From: an uncultured Alistipes sp.
GTDB taxonomy: Bacteria; Bacteroidota; Bacteroidia; Bacteroidales; Rikenellaceae
DNA length: 47,249 nucleotides
Assembly (NCBI GenBank): GCA_944321755.1
Contig: CALUMM010000017.1
Coordinates: 1-47,249, forward strand
Direction: 5' to 3'
Of this stretch, positions 1 to 8,008 are shown in pieces. The notes under the pieces were generated by a model. It was given only the letters and a program-made list of their open reading frames with translations, was not told where the DNA came from and did not search any database. The stretch's first letter is position 1; each line of letters begins with the position of its first letter. Both the position numbers and the translations under genes were made by a program.

Positions 1-699
1 AAAGCGCGGAAATTGAAGCGTTGGGGTCACATGGCCCGGACCTTCACGAAACTGGGTAAGGAGATCGAAATCGCCGTGAAGGCGGGCGGTGCCGATCCTT
101 CGGGCAACACGCGCCTCCGCATTCTGATCCAGAACGCCAAGGCGGAGAACATGCCCAAGGAGAATATCGAGCGTGCGATCAAGCGGGCCACGGAGAAGGA
201 TGCGGCCGACTACAAGGAGGTGATCTACGAGGGATACGGGCCTCACGGCATTGCGTTCCTGGTGGAGACGGCGACCGACAACACGAACCGCACGGTGGCC
301 AATATCCGGATGCACTTCAACAAGTGCGGCGGAACGCTGGGCAACAGCGGTTCGGTGGGCTTCCTGTTCGACCACAAGTGCGTCTTCAAGTTCAAGGCGG
401 GGGATGCCGATCCCGAGGAGCTGGAGCTGGAGATGATCGACCTGGGCGTCGACGAGTTCTACCCCGAGGAGGACGGCATTACGGTTTACGCGCCCTACGA
501 GTCGTTCGGTGCGATCCAGAAGTGGCTGGACGACAAGGGACTTGAGATTGTCTCGGGCGAATCGGTCCGGATCCCGACCGATACGAAGGAGCTCGATGCC
601 GAGGGCCGCGAATCGGTGGAGCGGCTGGTTGAGAAACTGGAGGAGGACGACGATGTGGTGAACGTTTACCACACGATGAAGGAGCCCGACGAGGAGTAA
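1..699 (+). CDS. YebC/PmpR family DNA-binding regulatory protein (5' partial)
   Basis: The reading frame is open to the first base of the window, so the N-terminus lies upstream. The visible part begins KARKLKRWGHMARTFTKLGK, which matches the basic start of the YebC/PmpR family after the usual opening MGRAFEYR-like residues; a TTG or ATG inside the window is therefore not the real start. The rest follows the family: GNTRLRILIQNAKAENMPK, then YEGYGPHGIAFLVE, then a GTLGNSGSVGFLF segment and an acidic C-terminus ending in EEDDDVVNVYHTM. Family members are about 240 residues and bind DNA; some have been linked to transcription control and, more recently, to ribosome rescue or translation at proline stretches. 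The specific role here cannot be read from the sequence. A G7 tract (755-761) and a likely terminator follow the stop codon. Confidence 0.93.
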   Translation, partial: KARKLKRWGHMARTFTKLGKEIEIAVKAGGADPSGNTRLRILIQNAKAENMPKENIERAIKRATEKDAADYKEVIYEGYGPHGIAFLVETATDNTNRTVANIRMHFNKCGGTLGNSGSVGFLFDHKCVFKFKAGDADPEELELEMIDLGVDEFYPEEDGITVYAPYESFGAIQKWLDDKGLEIVSGESVRIPTDTKELDAEGRESVERLVEKLEEDDDVVNVYHTMKEPDEE

Positions 700-766
700 C
701 ACCACGGCGGAGAGGCGCCACCGGCGCCGGTCCGTAAAATCCGGGACCCGGAGAGGGGGGGCTGAT

Positions 767-797
767 AAAGGGCCGCACCTGTTCGGGTCCCTTTTTT
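767..797 (+). terminator. probable intrinsic terminator after the YebC gene
   Basis: An A-rich/GC arm at 767-774 can pair, with one bulge, with 786-794, and six T follow (792-797). A longer alternative pairs GGGACCC near 752 with GGGTCCC at 785-791 in front of the same T run. The stem is imperfect, so confidence is moderate. Confidence 0.45.
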
Positions 798-800
798 GTA

Positions 801-1005
801 CCCGGTCCGTCGGTCCGTCGGTTCCCCCGGCTCCCCGGCTTTCTGGTTTTCTGTCTCCCCGGCTTTCTGGTTTTCTGTCTCCCCGGCTTTCTGGCTTTCT
901 GTCTCTCCGGCTCTCCGGCTCTCTGGCTCTCTGGCTCCCCGGCTTCCGGTTCCCTGGTTCCCCGGCTTCCGGTTCCCTGGTTCCCCGGTTCCCCGGCTTT
1001 CCGGG
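801..1005. repeat. degenerate tandem array of CCCCGG/CTTTCTGG units
   Basis: The stretch between the YebC terminator and the stop codon of the rubrerythrin-like gene consists of short tandem units. About three copies of a 24-bp unit (core GGCTTTCTGGTTTTCTGTCT) are followed by CTCTCCGG and CTCTCTGG octamers, then two copies of a roughly 24-bp unit with core CCCCGGCTTCCGGTTCCCTG. It ends two bases before the minus-strand stop codon at 1007-1009. No convincing coding sequence is present; the open frame across it only reflects the repeat period. Confidence 0.85.
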
Positions 1006-1006
1006 A

Positions 1007-1642
1007 TTATTCGAATCGGACGAACTTCTCGCCGTCGGTCAGGCAGAAGGGACAGTAGCGGTCGAGATACTCCGTGACGTAGAGATTCCCGCAGACGGGG
1101 CATACGGCGAATGCGCACTCGCGGCTGCCGTGCCGACACTCCAGCAGGAAGATGCTCTTCAAATCTGCGGCTGAGGCCCAGACCAGTGTCCGGGCGGCAT
1201 ATCGGTTGCCGCGAGTCATGGCGCGGCGGATCTCGGCGTCGCGGTGTTCGTGGTAGCTGCGGCGTTCGGCCTGGATGCAGCGGTCGAGATTCCCGTCTGT
1301 GGACCCGCCGAAGAGGGTTCCGGGGCGGGGCGGTCGATACTCCCCGCCGAGACGGCGGATGGCTGCGGCGCAGTTCTGCTCCTGGAGCCGTTCGGAGAAG
1401 GCCAGGGCCCGGAACAGCCGTTCGGCTTCGGGCCGGTTTTCGGAAGCGGCGATCTCGGCGAAGTGGGCGTGCTGCATGGCCTTGATGTGTTTTCGACGGC
1501 CGCAGGCGTTGAGGTCGGCGATGATTTCGTTCCAGGAGGCCTTTTGTGCGTTTCGGGGTTTGGGTGCGTCGTGGCGGAGCCAGACGAGTATGCCGGCCGC
1601 TACGGCGAACAGCAGAAGAATCAGCATCGAACGAACTCTCAT
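1007..1642 (-). CDS. membrane-anchored rubrerythrin-like protein with C-terminal zinc-ribbon/rubredoxin-like domain
   Basis: The 211-residue protein has an N-terminal hydrophobic anchor (residues 6-22), a helical region that aligns by eye with rubrerythrin, and a C-terminal CPVC (181-184) and CPFC (197-200) pair of knuckles typical of a rubredoxin-like or zinc-ribbon domain. Rubrerythrins are normally soluble diiron peroxidases of about 190 residues. Here the ligands are only partly kept: Glu84 in SERLQEQN and Glu126 and Glu132 in QAERRSYHEH can be matched, but the first-helix Glu, the His of the ExxH pair (Gln87 here) and the last-helix Glu/His appear lost. It may therefore be an inactive or repurposed relative. 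The gene stands alone between a repeat array and a divergent lipoprotein gene. Assignment to the ferritin-like fold is inference; the zinc ribbon is directly visible. Confidence 0.6.
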   Translation of the reverse strand: MRVRSMLILLLFAVAAGILVWLRHDAPKPRNAQKASWNEIIADLNACGRRKHIKAMQHAHFAEIAASENRPEAERLFRALAFSERLQEQNCAAAIRRLGGEYRPPRPGTLFGGSTDGNLDRCIQAERRSYHEHRDAEIRRAMTRGNRYAARTLVWASAADLKSIFLLECRHGSRECAFAVCPVCGNLYVTEYLDRYCPFCLTDGEKFVRFE

Positions 1643-1741
1643 GACAGGACTGTTTCGGGGGAAAACGATACTTCGGACGGTGCATTTATTATGCCATTGG
1701 CCGGGAAATTTGGTTCCAATGGGTGGATTTTCGGGGGATAT

Positions 1742-1772
1742 TTTGGAAATCCCGATTCAATTCTTATCTTTG
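1742..1772 (+). promoter_or_regulatory. Bacteroidota-type promoter of the lipoprotein gene
   Basis: TTTG at 1742-1745 and TATCTTTG at 1765-1772 are separated by 19 nt, an exact fit to the TTTG-N19/21-TAnnTTTG consensus of the Bacteroidota housekeeping sigma factor. The expected start of transcription is near 1779, about 20 nt before the start codon. Confidence 0.75.
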
Positions 1773-1798
1773 CGAACCGTGCTTTTGCGGAAAAACAA

Positions 1799-2323
1799 AT
1801 GTTTATGAAATCGAAACTGACACTTTTTGCCTTGGTGATTTTGAGCGTCTTGACGGCTGTATCCTGTTCGAAGAACAGCGGAGGCGGCAGTGATGAGGGC
1901 GGCAATAGTGACACCGGATCGGGGTCGACAACGACGGTACCCCGCGGTTGGGAGCTTACGTCGTGGAACGGGAATACGGCGATTGCGGGTTATGTTTACC
2001 TGCAGTTTGGGGATGATGGGACCTTTACCCTCTATCAGGAGATCGGGGACTCCTCGACGTCCGGTTATAAGAAGTTGACGGGCACCTATGTAATTGAAGA
2101 GGGTCCGGATTCGAAACGGATCATTTCGGGCCGCTATTCGGACGATACGCCGTGGTCGGACAGCTATGTCATTGAGTCGTGGACGGAGACGGAGATCCGC
2201 TGGCGGTCGCAAAAGGAGGATATCGTTTCCATCTATACGTTAGCCGATCTTCCGGACTATGTGACGGAGCCGACAGTTTCGATGGCATCGCGGAGTCTCG
2301 ATGCTTCGGAGCGGTTCCTCTGA
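1799..2323 (+). CDS. putative lipocalin-like lipoprotein
   Basis: The product is 174 residues long and starts with a lipoprotein signal ending in LTAVSC, followed by a Ser/Gly/Asp-rich linker (SKNSGGGSDEGG) and a compact domain. The domain contains GWELTSWNG, YLQFGDDGTFTLYQ and LTGTYVIEEGPDSKRI, a pattern of strands seen in small lipocalin-like lipoproteins of gut Bacteroidota. A second ATG two codons downstream (1805) is an equally good start, since the promoter places transcription initiation near 1779. No ligand or function can be assigned. It is a single-gene unit with its own promoter and a strong terminator. Confidence 0.8.
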   Translation: MFMKSKLTLFALVILSVLTAVSCSKNSGGGSDEGGNSDTGSGSTTTVPRGWELTSWNGNTAIAGYVYLQFGDDGTFTLYQEIGDSSTSGYKKLTGTYVIEEGPDSKRIISGRYSDDTPWSDSYVIESWTETEIRWRSQKEDIVSIYTLADLPDYVTEPTVSMASRSLDASERFL

Positions 2324-2350
2324 TGCCTCGGGCAGGAGTCCGTGTATGGA

Positions 2351-2385
2351 AAACGGGCTGTCGGCAATTGGCTGACAGCCCGTTT
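2351..2385 (+). terminator. strong intrinsic terminator, probably bidirectional
   Basis: Arms AAACGGGCTGTC (2351-2362) and GACAGCCCGTTT (2374-2385) are perfectly complementary, with T5 on the plus side and T4 on the minus side. It ends the lipoprotein transcript and may also stop read-through from the cell-shape operon arriving on the other strand. Confidence 0.85.
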
Positions 2386-2386
2386 T

Positions 2387-2725
2387 TCGGGATATTTTTC
2401 GGGATATTTTTCGGGATTTTCGACTTTTCCTCCTCTTCTTCCTCTTTTTCCTCTTCCTCTTCCTCCTCCTCTTCCTCCTCTCCCTCTTTACCCCTTCTCT
2501 CTTCTTCCCCCTCTTCCCCTCTTCTTTCCTTTTCCAGCCTTCCCAGTCTACCTTTATCTGCTCTGCTGCTGCCCTTCTGTTTTTTTCTTTTTCAGACTCC
2601 TCTCCGACTGCCGTTTATTCGTTTTTCGCTGCCGGGCCTCTTCCTTTCTTTCAACCCTCTTTCTTCCGGTCCTTTTTTCCTCCCGGCTTCTTCCTCCCGG
2701 TTCCGTTTTTTGCCTCGATCCGGGG
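2387..2725. repeat. tandem TCGGGATATTT units followed by a roughly 300-bp pyrimidine-rich tract
   Basis: Three TCGGGAT(AT)TTT units at about 2387-2420 are followed by nearly pure C/T sequence (for example TTCCTCTTCCTCTTCCTCC around 2447-2465), which becomes less pure and ends at the stop codon of the minus-strand PAP2 gene. In the PAP2 transcript this is a GA-rich 3' untranslated region. No gene is visible in it on either strand. Confidence 0.85.
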
Positions 2726-3958
2726 TCAGAATGCGGCGCAGACCTCGATACCGAAGGTCAGTTTGTGGATCGGTTCATTCGAGGAGCGGGCGATTCCCGG
2801 AGCGAGGTCGTAGTCGGTGGAGAATCGCACGCCGAGGTTCTGCATGGCGAGGTAATTCAACGAGATTCCGGTTCCCACGGCCATTCCGTTTCTACCGGGG
2901 AGTGTCCGCAGATGGGTTTCGCAACTCTTGTAGAATTCGTAGCCAGCGAGGAGTTTGCTTCCGATCTGCCAGCGCAGCGAGACCGGATAGGAGAAGTACG
3001 GGCCGATGTAGACGGATGCGCTTTCGAGGTTGTCGTCCTGAATCCGGCCGTTGACCTCCAAGCGGAGGTTCGAGCAGGCGAGGCGGCCGCCGATTCCCCA
3101 GTAGGGTGAAGCGAACCAGGCGCCCTGGATGGACGTGGTGGGTCCGGAGAAGAACTTCATCTGCATTCCGGATTCGGGTTTGTAGGTTCCCGGGACGGTT
3201 GTTATACCGATTCCGAATCCGAGGAACGAAGGGTGTCGGTACCGGTCGTATACCGAGAAGGTTTCATAGACGTTGAGCCCCTTCTCCTTGAAGATGAGGT
3301 CGGCGAGGAGGTATCCGAATTCTGTGGCGAGGATTCCGATTCCGGCTCCGACCATGATGTCGCTCATCCAGTGTCGGTTGTTGAGCTGTCGGGTGACGCC
3401 GGTGGCGGTAGCGACGGCATATCCTCCGATGCTGTACCAGGGGCTTCGGTGTCCGTACTCCTTGTGCAGCATGGTTGCGGTCATGAATGCGGTAGCGGTG
3501 TGTCCCGAGGGGAATGAGTTCCGGGACGATCCGTCGGGTCTTCTCACGCGGCAGGTGTACTTGAGCGAATTGACGGCGATGGCCATCAATCCTGTTGAGA
3601 ATGCGTCTGAGACGAGCATCCGGCCCCAGGAGCTGCGTCCCTGGACCCCGCAGGCCTTCAGCGCGAGCATCGCTCCGGCGGGGGCGTACTGGAGCCAGTC
3701 GTCGTACTCCTGATGGAAGGATTGTGCGTATCCGTTGCGAAGGCGGCGGAAATCGGAGTCGTAGGCCTGCATGACGACGCCTCCGACGATCAGGGGAGCC
3801 CCGACGTAGAGCATCCGGTAGGCTTTCGTGGAGGTATGGCGGTCGATTCGTTTTCGGAATTCGCCGCCGGCGCTCCAGTCAACGCTGTCGGAGGGCTGGG
3901 CTGCGGCCTCGAACCCGGCGCAGGCGAGCAGCAGGAGGAGGATCGGGCGTTTGAACAT
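2726..3958 (-). CDS. PAP2-family phosphatase fused to a C-terminal beta-barrel-like domain
   Basis: The start is the ATG at 3958, which begins a clean signal peptide (MFKRPILLLLL...AAAQ); upstream in-frame codons run into the ATPase gene. The phosphatase signature is complete: K133 with R140-P141 (KYTCRVRRP), PSGH at 150-153, and R190, H196, D200 (RQLNNRHWMSD). From about residue 245 to the final Phe410 the chain changes to alternating polar/hydrophobic strands rich in Gly, Tyr and Ser, ending in an aromatic residue as outer-membrane barrels do. PAP2 enzymes remove phosphates from lipid pyrophosphates or lipid A. Its place 26 bp after the Ca2+ ATPase and downstream of rodA hints at lipid-carrier recycling or envelope lipid modification, but the substrate is inferred. 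The barrel assignment is by appearance only. Confidence 0.85.
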   Translation of the reverse strand: MFKRPILLLLLACAGFEAAAQPSDSVDWSAGGEFRKRIDRHTSTKAYRMLYVGAPLIVGGVVMQAYDSDFRRLRNGYAQSFHQEYDDWLQYAPAGAMLALKACGVQGRSSWGRMLVSDAFSTGLMAIAVNSLKYTCRVRRPDGSSRNSFPSGHTATAFMTATMLHKEYGHRSPWYSIGGYAVATATGVTRQLNNRHWMSDIMVGAGIGILATEFGYLLADLIFKEKGLNVYETFSVYDRYRHPSFLGFGIGITTVPGTYKPESGMQMKFFSGPTTSIQGAWFASPYWGIGGRLACSNLRLEVNGRIQDDNLESASVYIGPYFSYPVSLRWQIGSKLLAGYEFYKSCETHLRTLPGRNGMAVGTGISLNYLAMQNLGVRFSTDYDLAPGIARSSNEPIHKLTFGIEVCAAF

Positions 3959-3984
3959 GGGGATCCGGATTTTGAGCTGGGGGA

Positions 3985-6558
3985 CTATTTTTTTCTGCGG
4001 AGTGCGCGGACGGCTTCGCCGCCGAAGGCCAGCAGGGAGGTCAGGCCGATGACTTCGATCCATTCAGTCCAGGCGAGCGGCACGGTGCGGAAGACGGAGC
4101 CTCCGAATTCGACGATGAGGAACTGTCCGATTCCGATTGCGGCGAGGATGAGGAAGAATTCGCGGCATCCCTTCAGACAGGTGAAGACCGAGTGCCGGGT
4201 TTCGAATCCTTTGGCATTGAACATGTTCCAGAACTGGAGGAAGACGAATGTCGAGAAGAAGAGGGTCAGCTGACGGATGGAGAGGGTTCCGTCTCGGAGG
4301 GTCCATCCGAAGAGCATTCCGAGCAGGACGACGGCCATGACGCCACCGCACGTCACGATGGTGCGGGCCATGCCCCGTGAGATGATGAATTCGTCGCGGG
4401 CGCGAGGTTTGTCGCGCATGACCTCCTCGCTGGGGGGCAGGGATGCCATAGCCATGGCGGCGAAGGTATCCATGATGATGTTGACCCAGAGGATCTGGAC
4501 GACGGTGAGGGGCATTTCGGTGCCGAACAGCGCGCCGATGAAGCAGATGAGGATCGCCACGAAGTTGATCGTGAGCTGGAAGAGGACGAAGCGCTGGATG
4601 TTGCGGTAGAGGGATCGTCCCCACATGACGGCCGTGGCGATCGAGGCGAAGGAGTCGTCGAGGAGGGTGATGTCCGAGGCATCCTTGGCGACGGAGGTTC
4701 CGGACCCCATCGAGAGTCCGACGTTTGCGAAGTTGAGGGCCGGGGCGTCGTTGGTTCCGTCGCCGGTGACGGCGACGACTTCGCCGCGCTGCTGGAGCAG
4801 GCGGACGAGGCGCTGTTTGTCGAGGGGTCGGGCGCGGGACATGATCTTCAGCTCCTGCACGCGGTCCAGCAGTTCTTCGTCCGTGGCAGCGGCGAAATCG
4901 GCTCCGGTGATGTGGTTGCGTTCGCCGTCGACGGCATCGTCCCAGAGTCCGATCTGGCGGGCGATTTCGCGGGCTGTGGCGGGGGTGTCCCCGGTGACGA
5001 TCTTCACACTGATCCCGGCCTCCAGGCAGCGGTCCACGGCGGCGGGAACATCCTCGCGCACGGGGTCCGAGATGGCAGCCACGGCCGCGAAGTGCAGGCC
5101 TCCGGCCCGGACGGCCTCCGTACACTCCGCTGCGGAGGTTTCGGCCCAGGCCACGGCAAGGGTCCGCATGGCGCGGTTCTGGAATCCGGCGAGCTGTTCG
5201 GCGACCTTTTCATCGTGCCCGTCCGGCGCACACATCGCGCGCACGATCTCCGGGGCACCCTTCACGCAGAGCAGGCGGCGGCCCGACAGCCCGCTTTCGA
5301 TGATCGTGGCCATGTACTTGCGTTCGGTGGAGAAGGTCAGGCGGTCGACGATCTTCGCTGCGGCGCGCAGCGTCTCGTAGTCGTTTCCGCCGCGTCGCAT
5401 CCATTCGAGCAGGGCGCCTTCCGTGGGGTTTCCGATGATCTGCCCTTCGGCATCGAGGAAGGCCGTGGAGTTCAACGCGACGATTTCGGCGAAGTCGCGG
5501 TCGGGGAGCGCATCGTAGCGGACGAGCTCCTGGACATGCATCCGGTTCTGGGTGAGGGTTCCGGTTTTGTCGGTGCAGATGACCGTCACGGCGCCCATGG
5601 TTTCGCAGGCGTGCATCTTGCGCACGAGGTTGTTGGTCTTGAGCATCCGGCGCATGGACATGGCCAGCGAGAGGGTGATCGACATGGGGAGCCCTTCGGG
5701 TACGGCCATGACGATGATGGCCACCGAGATCATGAAGATGTTCAGCACCTGCTGCGAGATCGAGAGCCAGTCCTGGTCGAGCAGCCCTCCGACGAAGACG
5801 GCCTTGGCGAGCATGACGCAGAAGATCAGCACCGAGAGGAGGATTCCGACGCGGCCGATGAGTTTCGAGAGCCGGGTCAGCTGCCGGTCGAGCGGGGTTT
5901 GTTCGTCGCTCTGGACGGTGGACTGTTCGGTGACGCGCCCGGCTTCGGTGGCGTCTCCGACGGCCGTTACGACCAGGACGCCGTATCCGTCGGCGACGGT
6001 CGTTCCGCGCATGGCGACATTCGAGGGATAGGTTGCTTCGGGGTCGAAGTGCGCCGGGTCGACGGTCTTGTCGACTTCGGGTTCTCCGGTGAGGGTCGAT
6101 TCGTTGATCTTCAGCGAGACGGCCTCGACGAGTTCGCCGTCGGCGGGAATCGTCTCGCCGCCCTCGATGTAGACGACGTCTCCGACAACGACGTCTCGGC
6201 GGGGGATCTCGCGGATCGAGCCTTCGCGCATGACCTTCACGGGGATGTCGTCATTGACCTGGTTCAGGCGGCGGAAGCGGCGTTGGGCGTCCCATTCGAA
6301 CCAGAATCCGACGCATGTGGCGAGGATGATGGCGCAGATGATGCCGATCGATTCGGTGAAGTCGCGGTGCACGAATCCGATGGCGAGCGAGAGCACGGCG
6401 GCGAGCAGGAGGATTCGGATGATCGGGTCCTGGAACTTTTCGAGGAGGAGTTTCCAGGCAGAATCGTCCTTGGGCGGGGTAATGATGTTGTTGCCGTGTT
6501 CGGCGCGGCTTTTTTCGACCTCTCGGGCGGTCAGACCTTTGGGGTTGTAGGGTATCAT
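3985..6558 (-). CDS. calcium-translocating P-type ATPase, PMCA type
   Basis: This 857-residue P2-type ATPase carries the full catalytic set: actuator loop TLTGEP (155-160), membrane motif VPEGLP (286-291), phosphorylation motif DKTGTLT with Asp330, and the hinge VTGDGTNDAPAL. Hydrophobic segments occur before the actuator domain (46-62, 69-86), around 235-295 and as a group of about six near the C-terminus. VPEGLP rather than CPC or TGES variants points to Ca2+ or a similar divalent cation pumped out of the cytoplasm. It begins 4 bp after the rodA stop codon and precedes the PAP2 gene by 26 bp, so it is probably cotranscribed with the elongasome genes. The exact ion is a family-level inference. 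Confidence 0.92.
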   Translation of the reverse strand: MIPYNPKGLTAREVEKSRAEHGNNIITPPKDDSAWKLLLEKFQDPIIRILLLAAVLSLAIGFVHRDFTESIGIICAIILATCVGFWFEWDAQRRFRRLNQVNDDIPVKVMREGSIREIPRRDVVVGDVVYIEGGETIPADGELVEAVSLKINESTLTGEPEVDKTVDPAHFDPEATYPSNVAMRGTTVADGYGVLVVTAVGDATEAGRVTEQSTVQSDEQTPLDRQLTRLSKLIGRVGILLSVLIFCVMLAKAVFVGGLLDQDWLSISQQVLNIFMISVAIIVMAVPEGLPMSITLSLAMSMRRMLKTNNLVRKMHACETMGAVTVICTDKTGTLTQNRMHVQELVRYDALPDRDFAEIVALNSTAFLDAEGQIIGNPTEGALLEWMRRGGNDYETLRAAAKIVDRLTFSTERKYMATIIESGLSGRRLLCVKGAPEIVRAMCAPDGHDEKVAEQLAGFQNRAMRTLAVAWAETSAAECTEAVRAGGLHFAAVAAISDPVREDVPAAVDRCLEAGISVKIVTGDTPATAREIARQIGLWDDAVDGERNHITGADFAAATDEELLDRVQELKIMSRARPLDKQRLVRLLQQRGEVVAVTGDGTNDAPALNFANVGLSMGSGTSVAKDASDITLLDDSFASIATAVMWGRSLYRNIQRFVLFQLTINFVAILICFIGALFGTEMPLTVVQILWVNIIMDTFAAMAMASLPPSEEVMRDKPRARDEFIISRGMARTIVTCGGVMAVVLLGMLFGWTLRDGTLSIRQLTLFFSTFVFLQFWNMFNAKGFETRHSVFTCLKGCREFFLILAAIGIGQFLIVEFGGSVFRTVPLAWTEWIEVIGLTSLLAFGGEAVRALRRKK

Positions 6559-6562
6559 GTTC

Positions 6563-8008
6563 TCAGGAAAATTTGTTCAGTGAAAACTGCCGGGTGGAGG
6601 CATCGAGGCGCACGGCGATGAAGAGCAGGATGGTGAATGCGATGAGCGACGAGCCTCCGTAGCTCATGAAGGGCAGCGGGATTCCCATGACAGGCATCAG
6701 TCCGATGGTCATGCCGACGTTCACGAGGACGTGGAACAGCAGGATCGAGGCGACGCAGTAGCAGTAGATGCGCCCGAATGGCTCCTCTTGGCGTTCACCC
6801 ATGCGCATGAGGCGCAGGATCAGCAGACAGAGCAGCACGAGGACGAAGGTTGTCCCGAGAAAACCCCACTCTTCGCCGACGGTGCAGAAGATGAAGTCGG
6901 TGTGTTTTTCGGGGACGAACCCGTATTTGATCTGCGTACCCTGGAGGAATCCCTTTCCGGCGAAGCCGCCGGAACCGATGGCGATTTTGGCCTGGTTGAC
7001 GTTGTAGTCGGTGCCCAGGGGGTCGCTGATGATTCCGAGGAAGCTGAGGATTCGGTCGCGCTGGTGCTGTTTGAGGATCGAGTTGAAGATGTAGTCGGTC
7101 GTGGGGAGGAAGATGAGCGACCCGACGAAGAGCCCGAGCGTAATGAAGATGTTGGTCAGGTGCGAGCGGTAGGCGTAGACGGCGGCAAAGACTACGGCGG
7201 CGAGGGTCATCAGGAGGAGGCTGTGGTAGAGGTCGAGACTCCCGGGGCTGATGAGGGCCATGACCAGGCAGAGGAGGATGGCGGCGAGCATCAGCGCGGC
7301 GAGGAAGATGATCCGCGAGCGCCAGTGTCCGTTCATCATGGCTTCGGAGAGGGTGCAGACGAGGATCAGGCAGAGCAGCAGCATCATCGGCGAGAGGAGG
7401 AACGAGACGATGAACAGGGCTCCGATCAGCAGGACGGGGATGCACAGCCACTTGTTGAGTCCTTCGCGGTAGAGGACGAAGAGGAACGATCCGAGGACGA
7501 TTCCGGATCCGGTATCGTTCTGGAGGATGATGATCAGCAGGGGGATGCAGATGACCAGTCCGACCTTGAAGAGATCCCCGGGTCGGTTGATCGAGAAGGA
7601 GTAGTTGCTCATGACGCGGGCCAGGGCGAGTGCCGTTGCGATTTTGGCGAATTCGACGGGCTGGACGCGGACGGATCCGAATTCGAACCAGGCTTTGGCG
7701 CCGTTGACTTCGCGGCCGAAGAGCAGGGCGGCGATGAGGAGTGCGAGTCCGACGAAATAGGCCGGATAGGCGAACATGTGGTAGTATCGTTCGTCGAGCA
7801 GCAGGACGACGAGCGCCGTGATCCAGGCGATTCCGATCCAGACGAGCTGCTTCATGTAGAAGTGCGAGAGGGAGAATGTCTGCGCTGCGGAGTCGTCGTA
7901 GGAGGCGGAGATGATGGAAACGAATCCGGCCAGTACGATAAGCACGTAGAGGAGGACGGTTCCGCGGTCCACGCCGTCGAGAATACCGTTGTGCCGGTTA
8001 CTTGTCAT
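6563..8008 (-). CDS. rodA: rod-shape-determining peptidoglycan polymerase RodA (SEDS family)
   Basis: A polytopic membrane protein of 481 residues with the SEDS hallmarks: GREVNGAKAWFEFG, VQPVEFAKIA, and the C-terminal PLPFMSYGGSSL. SEDS proteins polymerise lipid II into glycan strands and pair with a class B PBP. The ATG at 8006-8008 overlaps the end of mrdA by 11 bp; a longer frame upstream lies wholly inside mrdA and lacks family similarity. At 481 residues it is longer than the ~370-residue E. coli RodA; the extra length lies in the middle (about 230-330), where additional hydrophobic helices (LLSPMMLLLCLILVC and following) are seen, as in other Bacteroidota. Part of the mreBCD-mrdA-rodA operon. 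Confidence 0.95.
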   Translation of the reverse strand: MTSNRHNGILDGVDRGTVLLYVLIVLAGFVSIISASYDDSAAQTFSLSHFYMKQLVWIGIAWITALVVLLLDERYYHMFAYPAYFVGLALLIAALLFGREVNGAKAWFEFGSVRVQPVEFAKIATALALARVMSNYSFSINRPGDLFKVGLVICIPLLIIILQNDTGSGIVLGSFLFVLYREGLNKWLCIPVLLIGALFIVSFLLSPMMLLLCLILVCTLSEAMMNGHWRSRIIFLAALMLAAILLCLVMALISPGSLDLYHSLLLMTLAAVVFAAVYAYRSHLTNIFITLGLFVGSLIFLPTTDYIFNSILKQHQRDRILSFLGIISDPLGTDYNVNQAKIAIGSGGFAGKGFLQGTQIKYGFVPEKHTDFIFCTVGEEWGFLGTTFVLVLLCLLILRLMRMGERQEEPFGRIYCYCVASILLFHVLVNVGMTIGLMPVMGIPLPFMSYGGSSLIAFTILLFIAVRLDASTRQFSLNKFS

